DNA from: Erysipelothrix sp. HDW6C
GTDB lineage: Bacteria; Bacillota_I; Bacilli_A; Erysipelotrichales; Erysipelotrichaceae
NCBI RefSeq assembly: GCF_011299615.1
Contig: NZ_CP049861.1
Coordinates: 1,922,001 to 1,986,000, forward strand
Direction of reading: 5' to 3'
DNA length: 64,000 nucleotides
Shown here: one piece after another, positions 35,471-42,845 of the stretch
How the letters are laid out: each line of letters starts with the position of its first letter
Position numbering within the stretch: position 1 is the first letter of the stretch
The notes under the pieces: generated by a model
Seen by the model: the letters and a program-made list of their open reading frames with translations, nothing else
Databases searched by the model: none
What the model was told of the DNA's origin: nothing
Translations under genes and position numbers: made by a program

Positions 35471-36346
35471 ATGGAGAACTATGGGAGTACATTTCGCGAA
35501 TTGCGACAGAATAAGGGTTATACACTAAAAGAAGTCGCTGCGGGAATCATGAGCGTGACTGCTCTCTCAAATTTCGAAAATGGTATATCTGATATCAAAT
35601 CAACGAATCTATTCAAATTGCTTTTTCGGATTCAAGTATCGACTTCAGAGTTTCTTTACACCCATGATCAATTTGGAAACGTGGACCTGAATCGCATTAT
35701 TCAAAATATTGAAAGTGCTCGAAATTCTAACGAAGATGCAGCACTCACATTAAGGAATTTGGGCACTACCTACCAGACATTATATTTGCGTACGCAAGAA
35801 AAACACTTTCAATACGTCGCAATTCTGTGTGAGTATATGGCTGACCCAGAGTGTTTGAGTTCTGGGAGTAAGCGAGTCTTACAGCACTATCTTTTAAACG
35901 TCAAGCGATTTGATGAATTTGAATTCTATCTTATGCAATACTTGAGTGAGTTCTTTACAACTACTGAACTTGCTGCGCTCTACACGCGTATGGATAAAGA
36001 CATTACGAATCTCTCCCCTTTTACAAAAACGAACCGTCATCATATTTATATCAATCGTTGCTTTCATTTAATCCGTCGTAGCGAAGTGAAACTTGCACGA
36101 TTGACTTTGGATGCATACAAGCGTATTGAACCAATTCCAAAAATCGAAAGTATCGAGAAATTCATACTTGCGCGTTTTCTTGATGGTCTTATCCAAATCG
36201 CTGAAGGTAAATCAGAGGGTGAATCGTTATGCCGTGAATCCTTGCATGCTTTTTCAATACTTGACGGTTTCGAGGATGCACTCGCAAAACTTGATTCATG
36301 GATTGCATTCGCTAAAGACCTCAATATGGAAGGGGCGACAGTATGA
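35471..36346 (+). CDS. Rgg/GadR/MutR-like transcriptional regulator, copy 1
   Basis: The 291-residue protein has an N-terminal XRE helix-turn-helix (about 6-62: TFRELRQNKGYTLKEVAAG, VTALSNFENG). A long all-helical C-terminal part resembles the Rgg/MutR peptide-sensing repeat domain. Rgg proteins usually bind small pheromone peptides. AGAGGT precedes the ATG. The next gene starts within its stop codon (ATGA). No obvious short hydrophobic pheromone ORF is visible next to it. Confidence 0.82.
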   Translation: MENYGSTFRELRQNKGYTLKEVAAGIMSVTALSNFENGISDIKSTNLFKLLFRIQVSTSEFLYTHDQFGNVDLNRIIQNIESARNSNEDAALTLRNLGTTYQTLYLRTQEKHFQYVAILCEYMADPECLSSGSKRVLQHYLLNVKRFDEFEFYLMQYLSEFFTTTELAALYTRMDKDITNLSPFTKTNRHHIYINRCFHLIRRSEVKLARLTLDAYKRIEPIPKIESIEKFILARFLDGLIQIAEGKSEGESLCRESLHAFSILDGFEDALAKLDSWIAFAKDLNMEGATV

Positions 36347-37233
36347 GTAATTATGGACCAACATTTCGCAAATTGCGGATTGAGAAGGGCTTTTCGAGTA
36401 AGGAAGTTGCGGCGGGAATCCTAAGCGTCACGGCACTGGCAAACTTTGAAAATGGAGCATCCGATATAAAATTCAACAAACTCATTAAGTTACTTAATCG
36501 AATTTGTGTCGACCTTGCCTATTTCACGTACTTAAGTGATGATACAGCTTCCGATGATATTCATCGCATTCTATCCGAGATCATGGATTTAGCGCACAGT
36601 GATGCAATCTCGACATATGGCACCAATAGACTCTATGAGAAATACCGTGACCTTTATCAATCAACACACGAAAGTGCTCATTATCTTGTGAGTATTTATA
36701 ACAACTTTTCTTCAGGAGTCGATCGAGTCACCCCCGAAGAAATTGCCTTCTATCGCAATCACATTCAATCGATTACAATGATGAATGAATTCGAACTGTA
36801 TCTCATGAGCGCAACAAGTGAGTTTTTCTCAATCGAAGAACTTAAAGATATTGATGATCGCAAAAGTGAAGACATTTTATCGCTCCCCCCCAGTTCAATC
36901 ATCGAAATTAACCATATCTATATTAATCAGTGCTTTCACTATCTCCGTCGCAATAACGTTGCCTTAGCAAAACATAGTATTGCTTTGCTTGATGCTTTGA
37001 ATCTTCCTAAGAATTTTGAAAACAGCGTTTCATACTTCTTCCGTCATTTCATTACGGGACTTGTTGATATTTTACAAGGGAACATGGATGGTAAGAAACG
37101 ATGTTATCAATTATTAGACGTAATGGAAACATTCCCTGCATATCAGCCAACAATTCGACAACTTCACCTTTGGACTGAAGTCATCGAGAAGATGTACAAC
37201 GATAACAACGCATTGAATACTGGGTCAAAGTAG
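36343..37233 (+). CDS. Rgg/GadR/MutR-like transcriptional regulator, copy 2
   Basis: This 296-residue paralogue of the preceding protein matches through the helix-turn-helix (TFRKLRIEKGFSSKEVAAGILSVTAL in the same order) and diverges in the helical C-terminus. A shared ancestor and tandem duplication are likely. The four-base overlap implies coupled translation and fixed stoichiometry, raising the possibility of heteromers. Confidence 0.82.
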   Translation: MSNYGPTFRKLRIEKGFSSKEVAAGILSVTALANFENGASDIKFNKLIKLLNRICVDLAYFTYLSDDTASDDIHRILSEIMDLAHSDAISTYGTNRLYEKYRDLYQSTHESAHYLVSIYNNFSSGVDRVTPEEIAFYRNHIQSITMMNEFELYLMSATSEFFSIEELKDIDDRKSEDILSLPPSSIIEINHIYINQCFHYLRRNNVALAKHSIALLDALNLPKNFENSVSYFFRHFITGLVDILQGNMDGKKRCYQLLDVMETFPAYQPTIRQLHLWTEVIEKMYNDNNALNTGSK

Positions 37234-37246
37234 TAAAGTATTGCAC

Positions 37247-37296
37247 CAAAAAAGAAGTGATTGGACTCATTTAAGAGCACGATCACTTCTTTCTTT
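37247..37296. terminator. Bidirectional terminator of the Rgg pair and the opp operon
   Basis: AAAGAAGTGAT (37251-37261) and ATCACTTCTTT (37282-37292) form an 11-bp stem with a 20-base loop. A T run follows on the plus side and A/T runs on the minus side. Confidence 0.75.
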
Positions 37297-37309
37297 TTAT
37301 AGTAGATTG

Positions 37310-37492
37310 CTAGAATATAATCCAGACAATTGCGATAAGAACAGCTGAAATAAGGAGTACTACGGGTAAGAATGTTATGAGTGCTGCCAATGATATGGCA
37401 AGCGCATCATTTTTTTCAAACTCGACGTCTTTAAACTTTTCAGTTATTTCGTCTTCCGTCAATAACTTCTTCTTTCGTTTACGTCCAAACAT
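37310..37492 (-). CDS. Small single-pass membrane protein at the end of the opp operon
   Basis: The 60-residue protein has a strongly basic N-terminus (MFGRKRKKKLL), an acidic helical stretch and a hydrophobic C-terminal half long enough for one TM helix or a hairpin (about 33-58). Its ATG is one base after the oppD stop (TAATATG), with no separate promoter, so it is probably translated by coupling. I recognise no family. The position suggests a small accessory protein of the Opp transporter, which is inference. Confidence 0.65.
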   Translation of the reverse strand: MFGRKRKKKLLTEDEITEKFKDVEFEKNDALAISLAALITFLPVVLLISAVLIAIVWIIF

Positions 37493-37493
37493 A

Positions 37494-38435
37494 TTATTTC
37501 TTCAAGTTACAAGCAACAAAGTGGTTATCACCAACTTGATGCCAGTCTGTATCGGCAACCGCATTTACGCGGAAGTTCTCAAAGTCATAAACATCGTTCT
37601 CAGCTTCGTAGAAGTCTAAGGCGTCGTTTTTTACGTCTTTACGTGAGTTAATATCAGTCTTCAAGAATGCAGCTAACAAACGTTTCGTATATGGATGTTT
37701 TGCATCGTTGAATATTGTAAGAATTGGTGCAGCTTCAACAATTTTACCACCATACATAACAATAACATCATCGGCCATTTGGCTAATAACCCCAAGGTCA
37801 TGGGTAATAAAGAGAATTGATGTATCAGAGTTTTGTTTCAGATCATTCATCAATTTTAAGATTTCTGCTTGAATAATTACGTCAAGTGCAGTTGTAGGCT
37901 CATCCGCAATCAAGAGTTTTGGATTACATGCTAAAGCCATCGCAATCATAACACGTTGACTCATCCCACCTGATAGTTGGAATGGGTAACTGTTTAAGAC
38001 GTTTTTTGCATTGGTAATCTTAACCGCTTCAAGAAGTTGTAACGAACGATCATACGCTTCTTTCTTTGACATTCCACGGTGAAGGATTAAGACTTCACTG
38101 ATTTGTCGTTTAACGGTAAGAACTGGGTTTAAACTTGTCATCGGTTCTTGGAAAATAACCGAAACTTCGTTCCCACGGTACTTGCGTAATTCATTTTCGG
38201 AAAGTTCCGAAATCACTTTACCATCAAGGATAATTTCACCCTCATAGATTTTTTGGTTTGGTTCAAAAAGTTTGAGAATGGACATTGCTGTCTGACTCTT
38301 TCCACTTCCTGACTCACCAACAATCCCAAGTGTGCGTCCTTTTTCAAGTTTAAAGCTAACGCCATTTACGGCTTTAACCAAACCACGTTTGGTATCAAAG
38401 TAAGTGTGTAAGTTTTTTACCTCTAATAGACTCAT
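37494..38435 (-). CDS. oppD: Oligopeptide ABC transporter ATPase OppD
   Basis: The 313-residue ATPase has Walker A GESGSGKSQ, Q-loop IFQEPMTSLNPV, signature LSGGMSQRV, Walker B LLIADEPTTALD and H-loop ITHD. The C-terminal HPYTKRLLAAF segment is the oligo/dipeptide ATPase tail. It forms the NBD heterodimer with the OppF protein. It overlaps oppF by four bases and follows it, the reverse of the common D-F order. Length is normal, unlike OppF. Confidence 0.95.
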   Translation of the reverse strand: MSLLEVKNLHTYFDTKRGLVKAVNGVSFKLEKGRTLGIVGESGSGKSQTAMSILKLFEPNQKIYEGEIILDGKVISELSENELRKYRGNEVSVIFQEPMTSLNPVLTVKRQISEVLILHRGMSKKEAYDRSLQLLEAVKITNAKNVLNSYPFQLSGGMSQRVMIAMALACNPKLLIADEPTTALDVIIQAEILKLMNDLKQNSDTSILFITHDLGVISQMADDVIVMYGGKIVEAAPILTIFNDAKHPYTKRLLAAFLKTDINSRKDVKNDALDFYEAENDVYDFENFRVNAVADTDWHQVGDNHFVACNLKK

Positions 38436-39907
38436 GCGCTTACCTCCTCATCTGATTTTAGAAGACGACATGCAACAAAGTGATCCGGAGATACTTCGAA
38501 CCAGTCTTTATCTGCTTCACCTGTTTCTTTGTAGGTGAAGTCGAAACGACTGTCATGTGTTTCTTCAAGAATTTTTTGAATTTCTTCCTCTTCGGACTTC
38601 ATGCGTGGAATCGCTGCAAGCAAGGCCTTTGTATAAGGATGTTGTGGATTTGAGAAGATTTCTTCTGCAGGTGCTAACTCTACTAAGTTACCAAAGTACA
38701 TAACACCAATACGGTCACTAATATAACGGACGACACCAAGGTCATGCGTAATAAAGAGGTATGTTAAGTTATTCTCTTCTTTTAAATCTTGGAGTAAGTT
38801 AATGACTTGTGACTGGATTGAAACATCAAGTGCAGAAACAGCTTCATCACAAACGATGAATTTAGGGTTCAAGGCTAACGCACGTGCAATTCCGATACGT
38901 TGGCGTTGTCCACCCGAGAACTGGTGTGGATAACGATGAATGAATTTTGCATCCAATCCACATTTTTCCATGATGTCAATGATGTAGTCATTGTATTCTT
39001 TACTCTTGTTATTTGGGAAAATCTTATGAGCGATTAACCCCTCACCAATGATATTACCAACTGTTAAGCGGGGATCAAGTGATGAATACGGATCTTGGAA
39101 AATAATTTGTAAGTCTTTACGGAGTAAGCGAATTTCCTTCTTCGTAAGGGATGACAAATCAATACCATTGTCCAATTTTGATTCGAATTTATCGAAGTCG
39201 GTGTTGTTTACAAGGGTATCTTTAAGTTTTTGTACATCTTGCTTCGCTGCATCATTTGCGACACTTGCGGCTTCAAATTCTTTTTTCAATCCATCGACGG
39301 TCTTTGAAGCAACGCCTGTTGCTTTCGCACGTTGTTCTTCGGCATCAATTTTTAAGTGAAGGTTTGCGACTGCAGAACCTTTTTCATATTGTGCAACAAG
39401 TAATTTTGTAACTTCATCCAAGTTGCTGTGTGTTAACAGTCCACCCGCAAGACGGAAGATGTTTCCGTACTTTGTATCATAATCGATACGTGCTACACGA
39501 AGTGCTTCATTCGATGTTAAGAATGCATCACCGCTTGCAGTTTTTGCTGCAACCTTCAATGCATCAAGGTTTGCTTTATCTTTAGCATGGTCTGGGAACA
39601 CTTTAGGAATTGATGTGTATACTTTTTTAACGTAATTTGGCATCATTCCTTCAATTGTTTCACCATAGTAGAGTGTATCGCCACCTGTTTGGTCATAAAG
39701 TTGGATTAGAGTACGTCCGAATGTAGATTTACCACATCCAGACTCTCCTACTAAACCTAATGTTTCCCCTTCAAGAATATCAATTGTGATGTTCTTGTTT
39801 GCTTTTACATATTCTTGAGTACGTTGGAATACGCTTGTTTTCTTAATTGGAAAATATTTTTGTAAATGTTCAACTTTTAGAATTACTTTATCTTTTGAAA
39901 TTGTCAT
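38432..39907 (-). CDS. oppF: Oligopeptide ABC transporter ATPase OppF with a ~160-residue insertion
   Basis: The protein has 491 residues where about 310-330 is usual. Walker A GESGCGKST is at 54-62 and the normal strand GDTLYYGE ends near 83. Residues about 86-248 then form an extra, mostly helical segment (for example TVDGLKKEFEAASVANDAAK). The ordinary sequence resumes with KKEIRLLRKDLQIIFQDPYSSLDPR split over 256-280. Signature SGGQRQR (331-337), Walker B FIVCDEAVSALD and H-loop FITHD follow. The insertion interrupts no catalytic motif. The gene starts 12 bases after oppC, with GGAGG. Confidence 0.93.
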   Translation of the reverse strand: MTISKDKVILKVEHLQKYFPIKKTSVFQRTQEYVKANKNITIDILEGETLGLVGESGCGKSTFGRTLIQLYDQTGGDTLYYGETIEGMMPNYVKKVYTSIPKVFPDHAKDKANLDALKVAAKTASGDAFLTSNEALRVARIDYDTKYGNIFRLAGGLLTHSNLDEVTKLLVAQYEKGSAVANLHLKIDAEEQRAKATGVASKTVDGLKKEFEAASVANDAAKQDVQKLKDTLVNNTDFDKFESKLDNGIDLSSLTKKEIRLLRKDLQIIFQDPYSSLDPRLTVGNIIGEGLIAHKIFPNNKSKEYNDYIIDIMEKCGLDAKFIHRYPHQFSGGQRQRIGIARALALNPKFIVCDEAVSALDVSIQSQVINLLQDLKEENNLTYLFITHDLGVVRYISDRIGVMYFGNLVELAPAEEIFSNPQHPYTKALLAAIPRMKSEEEEIQKILEETHDSRFDFTYKETGEADKDWFEVSPDHFVACRLLKSDEEVSA

Positions 39908-39919
39908 ATTCTACGCCTC

Positions 39920-41779
39920 CTATTTCTGATTCGATCGTGGGTCCATAGCATCTCTCAATGCGTCCCCAATAAAGTTAACGGATAATGCTGTTGCAAGAAC
40001 ACAGACGGATGGAAGAATCCATTGCCACATGTAGTTCTCAAGAACATAAGTCTTTGCAGCACCAGTCAACATATTACCCCATGATGGGCTTGGAGGTGTA
40101 ACACCAAAACCAAGATAGGATAGACCCGCTTCAGTTAGTAAACTTCCCGCGTATCCAAGTGTCATGCTAACGATGATGAAACTTACGACTGAAGGCAAGA
40201 TATGCTTAAGCATGATTGCACCTTCTTTAAGTCCAAGAGCACGCGCTGCAAGCACGAAGTCTTTCTCACGTTCAGCCAAGATTTGTCCACGAACAAGGCG
40301 TGCAACTCCTGGCCAACTGATAACACCAAGAATAACCATGATCATTGTGATTCGGACTTCTTGTGATGTTTCGATTGGTAAGAATGCGGACAATGTGATT
40401 GCTAAAGGAATGAATGGGAATGCCGATACAACTTCTGCAAAACGCATCAATAAGTTATCGACCCATTTACCATAGTAACCCGCAATCAACCCGACAAACA
40501 CACCAATAATTGTTGAAATAATCATCGCAACCGCACCAACAGTTAATGAGATACGACCACCTTGTAGCAAGCGTGTTAAGACATCACGTCCAAACGCATC
40601 CGATCCAAGACGGAATCCGTTATTACCCCATCCGGTGACTTGGTTGTCTGATGAGATCGCATAACTGCTGAAGAAGTCTCCATGAATTGATTCGATATTG
40701 CCATTTTTCACAGCCGTTGGAAGTTCAGTTAAACCAAATTTCCCACGTCCCCATGTTTGAACATTGTGAGCATCATCAAGAATTGATAATGAAGAACGTG
40801 TTGCTGAGATATCTACAATATTTCCTGTGTGTTCTGGAACATTTAGAGCACCGTATTGTGCAGAACCCCATGTATGAACGTTACCTTCCGAATCAAGTGC
40901 CATCGCTGTATTTGATGCAATTACGACATCAACAACTTTAACACTACCGTCGGTAAGATTTTCAGGAATTGCAGTAATTTCAGTTCCCTTTTGTCCAAAG
41001 ACACGAAGTGAACCGTCTTTCATAATTGTAATAATATTGTATGAACCTGCAATGAGTTTCTCAGTTTCACCTTGTAACTCTTTTGGAATATTATTTAAGT
41101 TGTTTGGTAATGTACTACCCCAAACAATAATTCGGTCATTCTCAGTAAGAATTGCTGAAAAATCAATTCCAGTTGCCAATTGTTTGATTTTCTCTCCCTT
41201 AAGAAGATCTTTTGGACTGGGTTCTCCCATTGGATCACGGAAGTCAATTTCACTTTGATTAAAAGTATTTGAACCAGCTCCGATAAATTCATTATCTTCA
41301 GTAACAGCAATAACATGCTTGTCACCTGCTTCAATCATTTTAACCTTTTTTCCTTCTGTTAACGCAACGATACTTTTAACATCATATTTCTTTTCAGGAT
41401 TTTGGCCCCAGAAATATACTTTCCCTTGGTCATCCAAAGCAACAGTGAATGATGTTCCACTTGAAATCGAAACAATATTCTTGCCTTGAATTTCTTTTGG
41501 TGGATTTACAAAACCCGTACCCGGTGCAAGGTTGTTAAGTGTCGGTTCGTTATCATACATATCATAATCCATAAGCGCAGTCGATCCAAAGACGATTGCA
41601 AAGATTAAAACAAAGACTGTTAAACCAAATACCCCTAATTTATTACTAAAAAAGTTTTGAACAATTTGTTTTGTAGGACTAATAACTACGTTGTCGTCAA
41701 TCATTTCCTCAATATCATCATGACGCATTCCGCCTGGTGCAAACAAGCGAGTAAATAGTGATTTCTTTTTCTTCTTCAT
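39920..41779 (-). CDS. oppC: Oligopeptide ABC transporter permease OppC with an RCC1-like seven-repeat extracytoplasmic domain
   Basis: The protein has 619 residues where about 300 is usual. The cytoplasmic N-terminus and TM1 (about 48-70) are followed by a segment from about 96 to 388. It contains seven related repeats ending in a Trp/Phe/Ala-Gly motif: YFWG (122-125), IGAG (166-169), IVWG (218-221), RVFG (259-262), HTWG (302-305), QTWG (341-344) and TGWG (382-385). Each is preceded by an A/S-I/L-T-x-DG-like strand. The spacing is 39-52 residues, as in RCC1 propellers. The ordinary OppC core then begins at LGSDAFGRDVLTRLLQGGRIS (split) with its BPD TM domain and EAA loop. Confidence 0.93.
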   Translation of the reverse strand: MKKKKKSLFTRLFAPGGMRHDDIEEMIDDNVVISPTKQIVQNFFSNKLGVFGLTVFVLIFAIVFGSTALMDYDMYDNEPTLNNLAPGTGFVNPPKEIQGKNIVSISSGTSFTVALDDQGKVYFWGQNPEKKYDVKSIVALTEGKKVKMIEAGDKHVIAVTEDNEFIGAGSNTFNQSEIDFRDPMGEPSPKDLLKGEKIKQLATGIDFSAILTENDRIIVWGSTLPNNLNNIPKELQGETEKLIAGSYNIITIMKDGSLRVFGQKGTEITAIPENLTDGSVKVVDVVIASNTAMALDSEGNVHTWGSAQYGALNVPEHTGNIVDISATRSSLSILDDAHNVQTWGRGKFGLTELPTAVKNGNIESIHGDFFSSYAISSDNQVTGWGNNGFRLGSDAFGRDVLTRLLQGGRISLTVGAVAMIISTIIGVFVGLIAGYYGKWVDNLLMRFAEVVSAFPFIPLAITLSAFLPIETSQEVRITMIMVILGVISWPGVARLVRGQILAEREKDFVLAARALGLKEGAIMLKHILPSVVSFIIVSMTLGYAGSLLTEAGLSYLGFGVTPPSPSWGNMLTGAAKTYVLENYMWQWILPSVCVLATALSVNFIGDALRDAMDPRSNQK

Positions 41780-41789
41780 AAACTCGCTC

Positions 41790-42764
41790 CTAATCTAATT
41801 TAACACGAGGGTCAACCAACGCGTATCCAATATCCATAATAATGTTCGCAATTAATGAAAGCGATGCAAAGAACATATTAAGTGCTAGAACCATCATGAA
41901 ATCTCGGTTTGTAACAGCTTCAACAAGAATCTTTCCAATTCCATCAATCGAGAAGATTGATTCGGTAATTGCCGCACCACTGAAAAGTCCGGCTAAACTA
42001 CCTGCAACAATTGTAACTACGGGAATCAATGCATTTCGGAATGCATGTGAATAGATTACAACTTTGTTTGAGAGACCTTTCGCACGTGCTGTACGAATAT
42101 AGTCACTGCTCAATACATCTATCATCGCGTTACGAACATAACGAATAATTGACGCAAATGAACCAATTGTAATGGCAAATATTGGTAATGCCATTGAATT
42201 TAACCAGTCTAATGCATACGCAAGGCCAACTTTCCCCTGACCTGCACCCGCACCTGATGAAGGGAACCATTTAAGTTTTCCTGCAAAGATGTAGATTAAC
42301 ATTAACCCAATTAAAACAACCGGCAACGACATTCCGACCAGCGAAATGACTTGCCAAATCTTATCGAACCATCCACCACGCTTAACAGCAGAGTAGATTC
42401 CGACAAAGATCGAAATTACAAATGAAATCACAAATGAAATTAAATTTAGAACAACTGTATTTTTCATTGGTTTCGCGATTACATCGATTACTGGTTTATT
42501 ATATTTTGTTGAATAACCCAAGTCACCACTAACAGTACGTCCCACCCAACGTATGTATTGTTCTGGTAACGATTTATCCATACCAAACTGAGCTTCAATG
42601 CGTTTGTATGTTTCTTGGTATAGAACGGGGTCCTTGATATTCGGATTAATCATCCCTTTAATAGGGTCTCCTGGCATAATTTTGACTAGTGAAAACAGCA
42701 AAATTGAGATCATAATTATAACCGGAACAAGTGATGCCATTCTCCTAACTAGGTATTTAAACAT
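41790..42764 (-). CDS. oppB: Oligopeptide ABC transporter permease OppB
   Basis: The 324-residue protein has TM1 at about 9-30, the family MPGDPI motif, and the EAA loop DYIRTARAKGLSNKVV. Later TM segments contain the GAAITESIFSIDGIG signature. It is the partner of the OppC-type protein. I start at 42762-42764, where TAAAGGAGAAATT precedes ATG; the longer reading covers the hairpin upstream. Length is normal, so only OppC and OppF are elaborated. Confidence 0.95.
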   Translation of the reverse strand: MFKYLVRRMASLVPVIIMISILLFSLVKIMPGDPIKGMINPNIKDPVLYQETYKRIEAQFGMDKSLPEQYIRWVGRTVSGDLGYSTKYNKPVIDVIAKPMKNTVVLNLISFVISFVISIFVGIYSAVKRGGWFDKIWQVISLVGMSLPVVLIGLMLIYIFAGKLKWFPSSGAGAGQGKVGLAYALDWLNSMALPIFAITIGSFASIIRYVRNAMIDVLSSDYIRTARAKGLSNKVVIYSHAFRNALIPVVTIVAGSLAGLFSGAAITESIFSIDGIGKILVEAVTNRDFMMVLALNMFFASLSLIANIIMDIGYALVDPRVKLD

Positions 42765-42791
42765 ATAAATTTCTCCTTTACTTCTACGTCG

Positions 42792-42817
42792 TAAGAAGTG
42801 CCGCAAGGCACTTCTTA
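42792..42817 (-). other. Intercistronic hairpin between oppA and oppB
   Basis: TAAGAAGTGCC and GGCACTTCTTA form a perfect 11-bp stem with a four-base loop 28 bases after the oppA stop. There is no T run, so it is more likely an mRNA stabiliser or partial attenuator than a full terminator. Confidence 0.7.
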
Positions 42818-42845
42818 TCAAGTATTAATGCTTTAACTTCTTGTA

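Noticed and set aside
42792-42817. Hairpin read as a terminator between oppA and oppB
   Set aside because: No T run follows on the transcribed strand, so it was kept only as an intercistronic hairpin.
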